A DNA stretch of 33,265 nucleotides. Source: Tieghemiomyces parasiticus (Eukaryota; Kickxellomycota; Dimargaritomycetes; Dimargaritales; Dimargaritaceae). The notes beneath the pieces are model-generated. The model searched no databases, was not told where the DNA came from, and worked only from the letters and a program-made list of their open reading frames with translations. The stretch spans positions 1 through 33,265 of the forward strand of contig JANBPT010000499.1 of the NCBI GenBank assembly GCA_027575765.1, written 5' to 3'. Of the stretch, positions 10,701 to 18,192 are shown one piece after another; the stretch's first letter is position 1, and each line of letters opens with the position of its first letter. Both the position numbers and the translations under genes were made by a program.

Positions 10701-11433
10701 TCTTGCCGACCCCACGCCAGCCGTTCGCCTGGCTGCGGCCGAAGGATTCGGTCGGTGGTTGACCGGCGCCCCGCCTAGCAGTGCGTCCGAGCACTTGAAC
10801 GAGGCACTCGCCGCCGCCCCGGGTCCTCACCGGCTGCCGCTCTACCGTGCGGTCCTCGAATTCGCACCCGCGGCCGCCACCGCTTCGGTTGCCGATATTG
10901 TTACGGAGGTCCAGACCGGGATCCGCGACGCCCAGCTTGTCATTCCGGCGGTCGGCACGGCCTACTTTGCCCTTCGCCACGCCGACCAGTTAAACAGCCC
11001 TGCTAGCGCTACCACTGACCTTGCCGGTGCGCTCACCGATGCCCTTCGGGAAGCACATAGCGATGGTCAGCTGGCCACCCTGGTGGCTGTTGGGTCCCTC
11101 GGTCGCCGAGCCCCTGACGTTCTAGCCCCCCGGCTTACTGAGCTGGCTCCGCTGGTACTCTCCTTGACAAACAGCCGCGTGACCCCGGTCAAACATGCCG
11201 CGGAGCATGCCCTCCTGTACCTGCTTGACCTCGGCCGTGGTAATCCGGAATCGATCGCCGATGTGACGAGCGATACTTACCGGCAGGTGTCGAAAGCGGT
11301 GGACGGTGAGACTGCGCGCGCCTTGGCCGAGTGTCTGCGCCGCACCCTCGCTCCGCTGGCGCTAAAGGAGCCGACCGCGGGTGAAGGCGTGACCGGCGAT
11401 GACAGAGAGGATCTGGCTGTGCTGCGTAAATGA
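1741..11433 (+). CDS. GCN1: GCN1, ribosome-bound activator of the Gcn2 kinase
   Basis: This 3230-residue cytosolic HEAT-repeat protein binds translating, especially collided, ribosomes and passes the signal of uncharged tRNA to Gcn2, which phosphorylates eIF2alpha. Seen in the sequence: HEAT-like helices throughout; an Ala/Lys/Thr/Pro-rich low-complexity insert at about residues 1108-1200; the family signature LSKEESALVADQLAKEK at about 1295; the eEF3-like central block beginning TYAARRGAAYGLAGIVRGVG near 1880; an acidic/basic linker at about 2344-2407 with a run of Asp; and the RWD-binding region that contacts Gcn2, with RRDAVLAALYVVRSDT near 2427 and NTPRTVKEVL near 2461. From memory, yeast and human Gcn1 are near 2670 residues, so this copy is about 20% longer. 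The gene has no intron although its neighbours have many. The ATG at 1741 was chosen because it opens the frame directly after a C-rich leader. Identity is very sure; the exact start is less so. Confidence 0.96.
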   Translation: MSADSAPGPASSAFDWDSWLSVTVPTHVGRGPLIDRVEFLREELIPKFDALTKRNLTAGGAGTDQPSVTAVSRVTRYLVTQYLQQAALDRDLNRTVLAAGRTLLGAGRSLAVLAATLTHLLGQLAEAQPADLGLASLAFLPAALACAGEPEPPRAVVVPAWLGQLRATPADVAAGVCAPRVPAARRLGLLHWFLVILEVLYTERLATDDAAVEATRRDLSRVALRAVASLLYGLVAGTPTPAYLALERHSSAAEFSLDGSQFDPAAHGSTARQLLRTYQQAGADFADGEGILATKPGIAQSALTAVRRFLRAHRTQWDPLLALLLDAPAETAPTSPESLERGLYPVDLALLGCVWGAAARHRRLADFPAIEALRTRYSDASIRYLVHVTAATARGRPHPNVLALTGDTWALVGPASLTRAVFPAWEKAVLRHPEVAIPTLAAVVPFLRAGPASVWTGVVDDSGAATASPAAGSDGLGTALFNQLRVTRPAVRAAWLRLATLTAELAVGVDADRFAERLLGFVLADKPAPGSEAKQHVWAALELLARDSRRAIAVPVTERLGRHAPARPAAESKAVESSPEDQANSAIHRSFALVRRIESHLTRETHEAAAVAALRCYTAHALTVLADPTALGTAKGLDADFAAWWNAAVPVWTTAVAKADKPELRRQWANAVGDLAWYAHKWLDKASPDGPQGRASAFRADIWQTQCAPRLAEPLAKGLQAAAKKLLDAPLTYLPGPTEGYVAVTVTQAALAVGTKALWPTKIDAWVRAAVRPAATGKTTGLFVERIYTKLTLASEVRWLLRAVTSCWPAAVQGVRVRETALATANQIDDENGPAAVSADPALLALDGSTDEALALARVLVHFALHPTQRSFRSLARTTLAELGTTSDSAVLAKCLQPALDAWLSDREAEVAADLITPQTTTAEDSDAESKQQRERDAWPGRVYDLLTALFASHRNPSHVTHPGAGVPSSDADHRLLCLVLGDYASVAHHPLLATPARVGPLGRQLAHLYRRQVTDKTDQSADKPDAEPYHGPTDSAFWAAGLPANRVPWWANPAGRSNDRYATLWVTLVQGCGVDPAGFAADLRLPLAAVLLQLVRNLTPPPAHEQIHAADANTTSKAKASTVSTKPLVPAATAKSTGTTAKKPAKKGATNMDDLSLMFSAMNKKGSGAAKKPVAAKLATPAASAGPSAKPATPVAPAPRQSRPGFYRAALGALSTLGFVDADAFVPLVWHYVARQLDQVDQADVAGDAQTPYPLPHLTTTEVDIWRYQGDPAEPVVDVLGRRGRGKTGSTAALSKEESALVADQLAKEKLTRTRVQLTYRLLREALDLLTALTHAARWQSQALFESEEAETLPLHLLFTPILRRLLLGDSKRQALLPLAGPLTGSLGARVLEDLALVTSPRLRPLCAGLVAAVLRLNRVTGVPHAWTVEPVGDLALRILYRLHFQAQTVPYGAATFTLVYTLLQPIIRAPACGAKDLKPSRVAASNEDAEYAEADPVAERLLLCNQLLGRHGPVLAATPTAPRREAIAALLGVMAQSPAQVKPACDHLLSLAEAMDLADNATQEEKRAVLDGWAAPDTMVRAGVLHAADALDLTDLDFDSAVWAARYDPDGDNAELASRIWVESVMEVPAATYFDDLRPFLTHAAAPVRSAGAAALAAAITVIAQEATPAAFRPALIRLTDWYVQLAAPVGPEYDRFGMVIPSTLNRIDPFPARVALGECLAALAEPVTAADDVRYLVHFLIVEGPLGDRSGAVRAQMLTAGLRLVEHHGAACADHLVAEFDAVLQGDRVSDADTETADAIRESVVVLYGALARFLSPKDPRVGRAVSQLLSALATPSESVQRSVAECLAPLTKGQMAIVPDWTARLTKTLFGRGGTYAARRGAAYGLAGIVRGVGIRALWMYELMPAVQTHLSDASTDAREGALLAVETLADTLGSLFEPYAVQLVPALLTSFADSDTRVRQATGDACQAIMAHLSPYGVRRLLPSLLRGLHDSLWRTKAGSADILNRMAYCAPEQLSICLPRAVPELVEALTDSHVKVREACERALRSFGGVITNPEVEALVPLLLRGLFDPAHSTSRALDGLLRTAFVHYVDPPSLALIVPILRRGLITRGTLTKRQAAQVVGSMVVLTAGRDLVSYLPALVPHLRQVLGDPVPDTRATAAKALGLLVRTLGEVYFTALVDDLLASLRTRTTTTERSGAAQGLSEILAGLGVERMESLLPEVVKLTASSEPHVREGYMALLIYLPLTFGTRFQPYIAQVVAPVVTGLADESEYARDAALRAGQILIRHFLPQSIELLLPQLEGGVFDTRWRIRNSSVELIGDLLFQITGLDGTRTDKALGNAPDVDASDDEDGDGVAANTNSGSNDAQNARGRKAKEAKAAARNRGKVTPEAQDDDDDDEEAAVVTVSADECRRRMLAALGRDRRDAVLAALYVVRSDTVAVVRQTTTAIWKSLVSNTPRTVKEVLAPIMDLILTQLASGDDDGRRTATRALGDLTRKLGESILGRVLPILQAGLAPDRPLAQRRGACLGLGEVIQTVTRNHLEDHAELVVSSVRAALCDEAAEVREAAAGTFDALQSTWGARATDDIVPHLLLELRNPATSDRALAALRNITGVRASAVFPTLIPKLTEPPITAFNARALAALVQVAGSALARRLGAILTALLSALVKERDPETLEALRDAITNLVGAIDGTDGLHHLMLLLFEYVRPDQPAAARIAGCGVLATLCRAHPSLDYSEYGPAWVGTLVELFGVRDDPELVATAWDALDALVKAYPKESLDDLVSPAASALTAATDSARSAGVTTLPGFALPKGPAPVLPIGTQGLLVGAPDSREAAADLLGLVVEFTPGETLRPYVTQVTGPLIRIVGDRHPPAVKATILATLVRLLAKVPTFLRAFVPQLQRTFVKCLADPALSVRRQAVAALAALVGLQPRLDALVSELCAGSRGDGDVRAASLLALAAVLAKGTVSDAAREQARTALLACLADPTPAVRLAAAEGFGRWLTGAPPSSASEHLNEALAAAPGPHRLPLYRAVLEFAPAAATASVADIVTEVQTGIRDAQLVIPAVGTAYFALRHADQLNSPASATTDLAGALTDALREAHSDGQLATLVAVGSLGRRAPDVLAPRLTELAPLVLSLTNSRVTPVKHAAEHALLYLLDLGRGNPESIADVTSDTYRQVSKAVDGETARALAECLRRTLAPLALKEPTAGEGVTGDDREDLAVLRK

Positions 11434-11944
11434 GCGTCTATGAGGTCAACTGGCCGCGACTTCGTCAATAATAGCCAATGGAAGTCGATTTTTTCATTCG
11501 ACAATTGACGATCTCTATTCCACACAATGTATCCATTGCTAACGACAAACTCCTAGCTGTTTATCGGCGTATCCATAACGGAGGTGCGACTTGATTCTTC
11601 TCCAATTTAAGTTTGGTTGCTCAACTCTCAATACAGATATTTATAGAATCGTTTTCTCGTGATAGTTTCACTTAACTTAGACCTAGCATAACGTGAGAAG
11701 ATGGAAAAACTTGGCTGTTGACTGGCCTAAGAAGGGTTTTTATATTGAGCTCATTGATATTTTTTAAAGCCAGTGTCAAGCACGACATAAGGTAGGCTGG
11801 CCTTACCTTTGCCGTCCACCACAGCTAACTGATGGTTATTGGATTTTGCTTGGGAAGGTTACGTTGCCTAGATGACCGTGGCGTATCTGAGCTGGCGTTG
11901 TAAACATTCATGGCACCTCACCGAATGATGAAATTTAGTGAGAT

Positions 11945-12128
11945 ACTATAAATGGCAGACAAGGTCACATTCCCGATGATAATGGGACCCCGCAGGTAGC
12001 TGCTGGCCCCGTGGAGGTCTTTCAGCAGACCAACCACATGGCACGCCCGCTGGCGACGCCCAATGCCGGTGGGACGGTAGGGTGTCCTAGGTGCGCACTG
12101 CCAGGTACTTGAGCAGCACGCCACACAT
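11945..12128 (-). other. GC-rich island with a broken or split coding-like frame
   Basis: On the minus strand one frame reads HVVGLLKDLHGASSYLRG and continues through a hydrophobic PIIIGNV stretch with mostly GC-ending codons. A second frame begins with an ATG at 12128 and reads MCGVLLKYLAVRT before a stop. They are in different frames and could be joined only by an intron or by assuming an indel. This could be a small spliced gene, a gene relic or chance. I do not recognise a family. Confidence 0.2.
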
Positions 12129-12880
12129 GGTGAGAAAGTCGCTACGGCAGACTCAGCCAGCTACTCGCCGGTTAATCACGAACGCTGCACCCGCAAGAGC
12201 CTGTGACACTACCTTATTCATTTTATCAATCTAGCCCGATAAGCAGTTGAACCAGGGAGAGTGCCCCTAAAGGTGCCATGGTCCGTAAAAAAACTGGCAT
12301 CCTGCTGCGGCAACTTACAGAAGTTGGCCACCGCGGGCTCCAGTTTAGCGGAGTGCCAAGGTCGATGCCCGTGACCTGGCGGCCCTTGGAATACAAACAT
12401 CAACGGAAGGTATATATCGCACAATCGGTCAAGCTGCGCGGGAGAGGCGGACTTGGACTTGCCAGAGGGGTACAGTACCAATTTTACTGTCACAGTGGGT
12501 CCGATTCTTCAATGAGTTACTAAATAAAATACTGAATTTTCTTCGGCATAGATATGATCAATGAAGTCTAGCCCTGGCCGTCCGTTTTCGGTTTCCTCGA
12601 GCTGTTTGTGGTGTCTGTATTTTTCTAAGGAAAGGCTTGGGGTCCAGTTGGATCCGTCGCGTGTAGACTGGCCCATGGCTGTTGACGTTACCTCTAAAAG
12701 TCTAGGGTACTCTTCCCTTTAACCTTTTCGATTGGCACCGTCCACTCTATGCAAGACCAGCGTGACCAAGTCCGAACGACAGAGTCTGAATGAATGAGGA
12801 AGGGTCCTACTATGCCACCACCCGATGGTCGCCTCTTTGGGTAACCAGCTGCCTTTCTTTCTAGCTGTGCATTCCTACAC

Positions 12881-12900
12881 CTCACTTCACTTCACTTCAC
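12881..12900. repeat. Short tandem repeat, pentamer TTCAC
   Basis: Four near-perfect copies of a CTTCA/TTCAC unit lie 10-30 bases before the sulfurase ATG. Its position in the likely 5' leader is the only reason to note it. Confidence 0.7.
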
Positions 12901-12909
12901 GACGCCGCA

Positions 12910-15900
12910 ATGGCCCAACCCACCCACACACAAACTACGGAGACTGGCTTCCAAAGCCTCTGGCGTGACCACTATCAAGCCAAGGTCGAGTCTATCGTGG
13001 CGGACGACTTCCCCCAGCTGGCCGGTGAGTTGGCATTGCAACTGCTCCACAGGTCTCGCCATGGGCTCTATGGAAAATGAGCGAGTGCCAGTTTGGCGGC
13101 GCCCACTCGCTCTGGCACCTCCCCCCCTCATGGAACTAGTCTACACTACTCATCCACACCTTCACGTACTTCACTTTCACTGTAGCAGAGCAGACCTACC
13201 TGGACCACGCCGGTACTACGCTCCCCAGTCGGACGGCCATCCAGAACTTCGCTGCCGATATCACCAGTACGCTCTACGCCAACCCGCACTCCCAGCATCC
13301 GGCGGCCCTGGCTACCGCGGACGCGGTTCAGGCTGTGCGCACCCGGATACTGGCCAGCTGTAACGTGACGGAGCTGGAGTATTCGGTTGTCTTCACCGCC
13401 AATGCTACCGCGGCCCTTAAACTAGCTGCCGAAATCGTGCCCTGGCAAGCACCAGGAGACGCAGTGGACGGCAGCCACTTCTGGTACCTTGAAGACGCTC
13501 ACGTGTCGCTGCTCGGCATGCGTGAGCTGGCCGCCGCATTCGGGGCCCAAGTGCGGTGCTTAACCGCCGCAGAGGCCCACCAGCTCGCTGGCCCAACTCC
13601 CGCACCAATTGCGACACGAGCCCCCCGAGAGCGGCCGTTCCACGTGGTGGCTTACCCGGTCCAGTGTAACTTTTCTGGTGCCCGGTACCCGGTTGAGTGG
13701 ACGTCGCGTTTCAAGGACTCGTCCGCCTCATGGGCGGACGGTACTCCCCGGCCGCCAGGAACCTGGCTGACCCTACTGGATGCCGCCTCCTATCTGACTA
13801 CGAGCCAGCTTGACCTTGGGGCTTTAGACGGGGCCGTTGACTTGGTGGCCCTGTCCTTCTACAAAATATTTGGATTCCCCACGGGCCTGGGTGCCTTACT
13901 TATCCGCAACGATCTGGCCCCGCACCTCTGCAAGCGTTACTTTGGCGGTGGCACCGTCTTGGCGGCCACTGCTCGCGAGCCCTGGCAGGTATACCGTCCG
14001 GCTCTTAGTGACAAGTTCGAAGACGGTACCATCAATTTCGCCGATATTGTCGCCCTGGGCCACGCTTACCGGCAATGGGACAAACTGTTCATTAGTATGC
14101 CCACTATTACCCGCCATACCGCGGCGTTGACCCTCTACGCCGCCTATAGCATGACCCGCCTCTCTCACGCGAACGGACGCCCTCTGTGTATGCTGTACCT
14201 CGACCCGGAGCTGGGCCGCCATTTAGAAGAGGCCCATGAGACGGACCTCCCTACCCTCCTGCCGCTGTGGACGGCCCGCCAGGGTCCGATTCTCAACCTC
14301 AGCCTGCGGCGAGAGGACGGGATGTGGATCGGTTACGCCGAGGTGAGCCGACTGGCGGGCCTCAACGGGATTAATCTTCGAGCCGGGGGCGCGTGCAATC
14401 CTGGGGCGCTACACCGGTGGCTTGGCTTGAAACCGAGCGACGTCCGACGAAACCTCAAGGTAAGTCGGGTAGCCCTCTACGTTTGGTATTTTATCAGCGA
14501 CGCCTCGCCGCCTTCTTTCGTCCCCCCCCTGGTCCGTAGCCCGAAGCACTGGTGCTAACGTAGTACATAATGGGCCACCTTATTTTGTTTACCCCGTACC
14601 TTCATTGGGTAGGAGGGCCACGCTTGCTGGGACGATCATGACTTGATGAATGGCCGGCCGACAGGCTCGGTGCGTATCTCGCTAGGGGCTATGACTCGGT
14701 ACCGGGATGTTGCCCACTGGCTGGCGTTTCTGAAGGAGCACTTTGTGGGGCAGCCTCCGACCATACCGCCTCCACTACTGCCAGCTGAGCCCCACGATAT
14801 GCAGCAGAATTGTCGGCTCAGCGCCCTGGCCATATGTAAGTAGCGAAGCCAAGGTGATGCCGCTTTGGTTAACGCCGGGACTTGGCCGGTTAGAGTAAGG
14901 CGGCGAGGCTGACCAACACCCACGGTATAATGACCTGGTTTTACCCTCCACCTCATCTCCCTGACCAGACCCGATTAAATCCTGCCACGCCATGGCCATC
15001 AATGCGGGCAAATCCTGGCCCCTCGCCGAGCACGGGCTATTGTACGACCGAGAGTGGTCCCTAATCGACGCACGTACCGGCCGCGCCCTGAATCAAAAAC
15101 GGTAGGTATCCCCTTTGGTAGTGTCAAATAAATGCACTAGGCATCGCCCATTGTTTTTAGGTTTACTGGAATCCTCAAGGCCTGCTTGGCTAACCGCAGA
15201 TGCCTCAAGCTTTCCCTTTCTCTTCCTCCATCCTGCCCCTCTCGTAGTTATCCACGTATGTGCCTGATCCGGCCAGTGGTGGACCGGCACCAACAAACAC
15301 TGGCTGTTACGGCCCCGGGTAAGTTGTTAGCAACGTATTGCCTTTCCCTTTGACCTTCTTTTTCGTACATACTGACTTACCGGATGACAGCCTAGCTGCC
15401 GCTTTACCCATTCACTCATACCTATGCTTTATGCATACATCGCTGCAGGCCATCCCGACCTCCGAATCCGGTTGACCGGTGTCGAAAAGGGCAGGGAACC
15501 TCTAGACTGTCGCATATGTGGGGACAACGTGCTCGCCCGGCGCTACGCCCCGCCCCACATTGACAGCTGGTTCTCGTCTGTCCTCGGCTTTCCCTGCCAT
15601 CTCGTTCGCCAAGACACTCCGACCCGTCGCACGGATAGCTCCACAATCCCAACCGCCCCCGGGAGCGCCCTCCTGTTCGCCAACGATTCCCCGTTTCTCG
15701 TGGTGTCGGAGGCCAGTACTACCGAAACGGCCCGGTGGATCGCGGAACGGGCGGCGGGAGGGTCCATGGAGACAATCGGGTCGCGAGCGAAACCTTTGAC
15801 CGCGGCCCGCTTCCGAAGCAATTTGGTGGTGGGCGGAGCAGGTCTCGCACCGTTCGAAGAGGACAGGTGGACGGGCCTGCAGGTCGGTGGGCAGTTTTTC

Positions 15901-16408
15901 GAGGTAAGCTCCGCCACAATTGACGAGGGCAACCGCTCACGCATGGCAATCCATTAAGACTCGATGGCCGTTTCGGAGGGTCTGAGTGCGCACACTTCAG
16001 CAAGGTAGAACTTAGTGCATGTCGCTTTCCACTCACTTTTCTCGCATCATTATTTTCAGGTCATGAAACCGTGTCTGAGGTGCCAAATGATCTGTATTGA
16101 CCAGGAAACATCCGCGGTAGCCAAGGAACCCTATTCAACCCTGGCCGTGCACCGTGGTGTCAAGGTAAGTGACGGGATGCGGGCTTACTGATATTCAGAC
16201 AGGTAGCGCTCGGATCGTACAGCAGCTGTAGAATAACAACCTCCATAATTTGCACGCCCACATCGCCCCCCCCCCTACATTGTATTACACGCAGGGTAAG
16301 GTCTTTTTTGGCCAGCATCTTCGCCATGTCCCAAGTCAATCGACATCACCCTACGTCGTTCAGGTGGGGGATCCCGTCACCGTATTCAACGCTACTTCTG
16401 CACCCTAA
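12910..16408 (+). CDS. Molybdenum cofactor sulfurase (MOCOS / hxB type), eight exons
   Basis: The enzyme swaps the terminal oxo ligand of the molybdenum cofactor for sulfur, which activates xanthine dehydrogenase and aldehyde oxidase. Exons: 12910-13024, 13189-14459, 14613-14835, 14969-15101, 15248-15318, 15449-15903, 16060-16164, 16295-16408. All joins use GT-AG and keep phase, giving 828 residues, close to the family's usual 800-890. Residues about 40-520 form the NifS-like PLP-dependent desulfurase: YLDHAGTTLPS near the start, the PLP lysine in SFYKIFGFPTGLG (about Lys264), and the sulfur-carrying cysteine in RAGGACNPGA (about Cys441). Residues from about 537 (YPIKSC) form the MOSC beta-barrel and MOSC domain, with CLRCQMICIDQ and STLAVHR near the end. 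In relatives I recall two cysteines at GCFCNPG; here the first is Gly and the second is kept. It converges with the RBR ligase gene, with a 180-base gap. Confidence 0.94.
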
Positions 16409-16517
16409 ACATAGCGGCCTACCTTGACCGCTAGGTTGTGTGTGCCCTTGTGTACCACCAATGCCAGCACCATGTCAATTACCGTTACAACCACACTATA
16501 CTTACTCCGTTTGATCG

Positions 16518-16526
16518 TTAAATAAA
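16518..16526 (+). promoter_or_regulatory. Poly(A) signal after the sulfurase gene
   Basis: An AATAAA lies in gttaaataaatg about 110 bases after the sulfurase stop, in the short gap before the convergent ligase gene. It fits a 3' processing signal for the plus strand. Confidence 0.5.
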
Positions 16527-16588
16527 TGAAAAATTGTGTTTTATAGGCCCCAAGGTACTATACCTAACTACGCGGGAGGCAAGCAGGG

Positions 16589-18192
16589 TCATGTCAATTG
16601 CGCAGCCTGAAGTAGCATAAGGGCTTCCTCCTCATCCGCGGCGAAGTCAGCCCTGCCCGCCTCCCCTTCGGTGTCACCGGTAATCCCTTCAAATAGGCGC
16701 ATATGGCACGACGAATTGCGCATGTTGAAGTGGGAATATGGGTTATCTTTGGGAACAAAGGAGCCACACAGGAAGCAGAAATGGGTTTGGCAGAAGTGGC
16801 ACTTCATATGGTTGCAGCCGTGGGATTTTTGTATGGGCGTATCGCAGGTTGGGCACTGCGTGGCGTGGGTGGCCAGCCAGTCGGCGGTAGCCCGAAACTC
16901 TTCATACCGCTGCACGCTGACCAGGATGGATTTTTTTCCGTAGCGACGTTCCAGCCCCACGCGCTCGTCCTCGGTCCGGCAGGCTAAATAGAGCTCGGCC
17001 ACCTTTTGGTCGTTAGGCATTGGGCAGTAGGTCCGTGGCCCGTGCCATGTCCGGCCGCACAGGAAGCAGAAGGCAAATTGGCAGTGCGGACACACCGCGA
17101 GCCGCTCGTTCGGGTCCGTCCGGGTGACCCGCCGGCGGCAGTACACTTGAGGGCACCAGCGGGAGTTGGGGTCGACTTGGCAGAGTTGCTCTTCGCGCAG
17201 GCGGATGAATTTGGCGAAATCGCTAGCGTCGAGGAGCTCTCGTAGGTGGTCATCGTCCAGCCGGTCGGCTCGTGGCCGGCAGCTAGGGTGCGGACACCGT
17301 AATTCGGCCAGAAGGCTCTCGCTGACCAGCATCGTAAAGTACCCGCGGATACAGCTGTGACAATACACATGGTCGCACGTGGGGAACCGGTAGCAAGCCG
17401 TTCCAGGCTTGGTGTCGAAACAGATTCCACACGGGTAGCGGCCCCGGGCGAACTGTCGCTCGTCCAAGGCACGTGCGAAGGCTTCCAAGTAGGCAAAAGT
17501 CGTAAGTTCCTCGGCCGACGTGGGGAATTCCGGGTAGAGTTGCCGGTCGAAATCGACGGCCGACCGGCGGATAGGAGTGGTTACGATAGACTCGGAGAGG
17601 GCCAGCGGGAAGGCCAGATCGAGGTGGGAAAAGCTTTGGTGGCGCAGCGTATCGACGAGTAGGTCAAGGACGGGTGACCCTGCCGGCTGCTCTTGGCAGA
17701 GCTCGCGCAGCATTATCCGTAGTTGGTCCGTCTGCTTGGCCGTTAGCCAGCTACAGCGCACTGCGAGCGACGGTTCGCCAACCGGGTACGTCGATGGCAG
17801 TGCAAAGTACAGCACGAGGGGCGGCAAGGCGGTCAGTTGGACGGTCCGGGTGCCGTCCTGTACCATGACTGTAACCTCTGGTTCTAGCAATTCGACGCTT
17901 ACGGTTGCACTACCCCAGTACACCGTGTCCTTTGGTGGTTCAGCCAAGTTACCCAGTAGGCAGCTCCCGCGCTCATAGTGGAAGCCCTGCTCGTAAATGG
18001 ACTGGCGATGAGGGTAGCGGTTTGACGAAAAGACAATTTGGCAGGACGGAATTAGTTACAGGGGGGTAATGAAAGCAATGGCGACCCTCCGGTCAGGTCC
18101 AGCCACAAGGCCAGCAGGGCAGGCCAGAAACTTACGCTCATGGCCTCGAGCTCTGTCTCCATTTCTTCGAGGTCACTACTAGGGTGGCTCAT
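16589..18192 (-). CDS. RBR-type E3 ubiquitin ligase, RNF14/Itt1 family (RWD-RING1-IBR-RING2)
   Basis: The protein has 489 residues in two exons: 18192-18136 (MSHPSSDLEEMETELEAMS) and 18001-16589, joined in phase 0 across a 134-base GT-AG intron. The N-terminal RWD fold covers about residues 1-150: the EMETELEAM helix, then SIYEQGFHYE, then LPPLVLYFALPSTYP with the conserved YP turn. RING1 begins at CGICFD (about 210) and has eight Cys/His ligands to about 260. The IBR, with SRWCPQVYC and CFLCGRTWHG, covers about 302-346. RING2 begins at CPTCDTPI (about 402). The catalytic cysteine should be in SHGCNHMKC (about 415). RBR enzymes accept ubiquitin from an E2 on this cysteine before passing it on. 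RWD plus RBR is the architecture of human RNF14 and yeast Itt1, which act on translation factors. The first exon was placed because without it the RWD helix is lost and the long exon lacks an ATG at its start. Confidence 0.93.

Larger units (their letters stand above)
11434..12909. other. Intergenic spacer between GCN1 and the sulfurase gene
   Basis: The first 500 bases are AT-rich and stop-filled and would hold the GCN1 3' end. A GC-richer island at about 11940-12160 has a coding-like look on the minus strand and is listed separately. An AATAAA lies at about 12523. Just before the sulfurase start, 12881-12900 holds about four tandem copies of a TTCAC-type pentamer, a simple repeat in its likely 5' leader. 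Confidence 0.45.

Noticed and set aside
12278..12523. 81-codon plus-strand frame before the sulfurase
   Set aside because: It has no GC-ending codon bias and no similarity, and a comparable frame exists on the opposite strand.
15424..15957. Separate 177-residue gene starting at 15424
   Set aside because: It is exon 6 of the sulfurase extended into both flanking introns. Splice phase and MOSC similarity place it within the larger gene.
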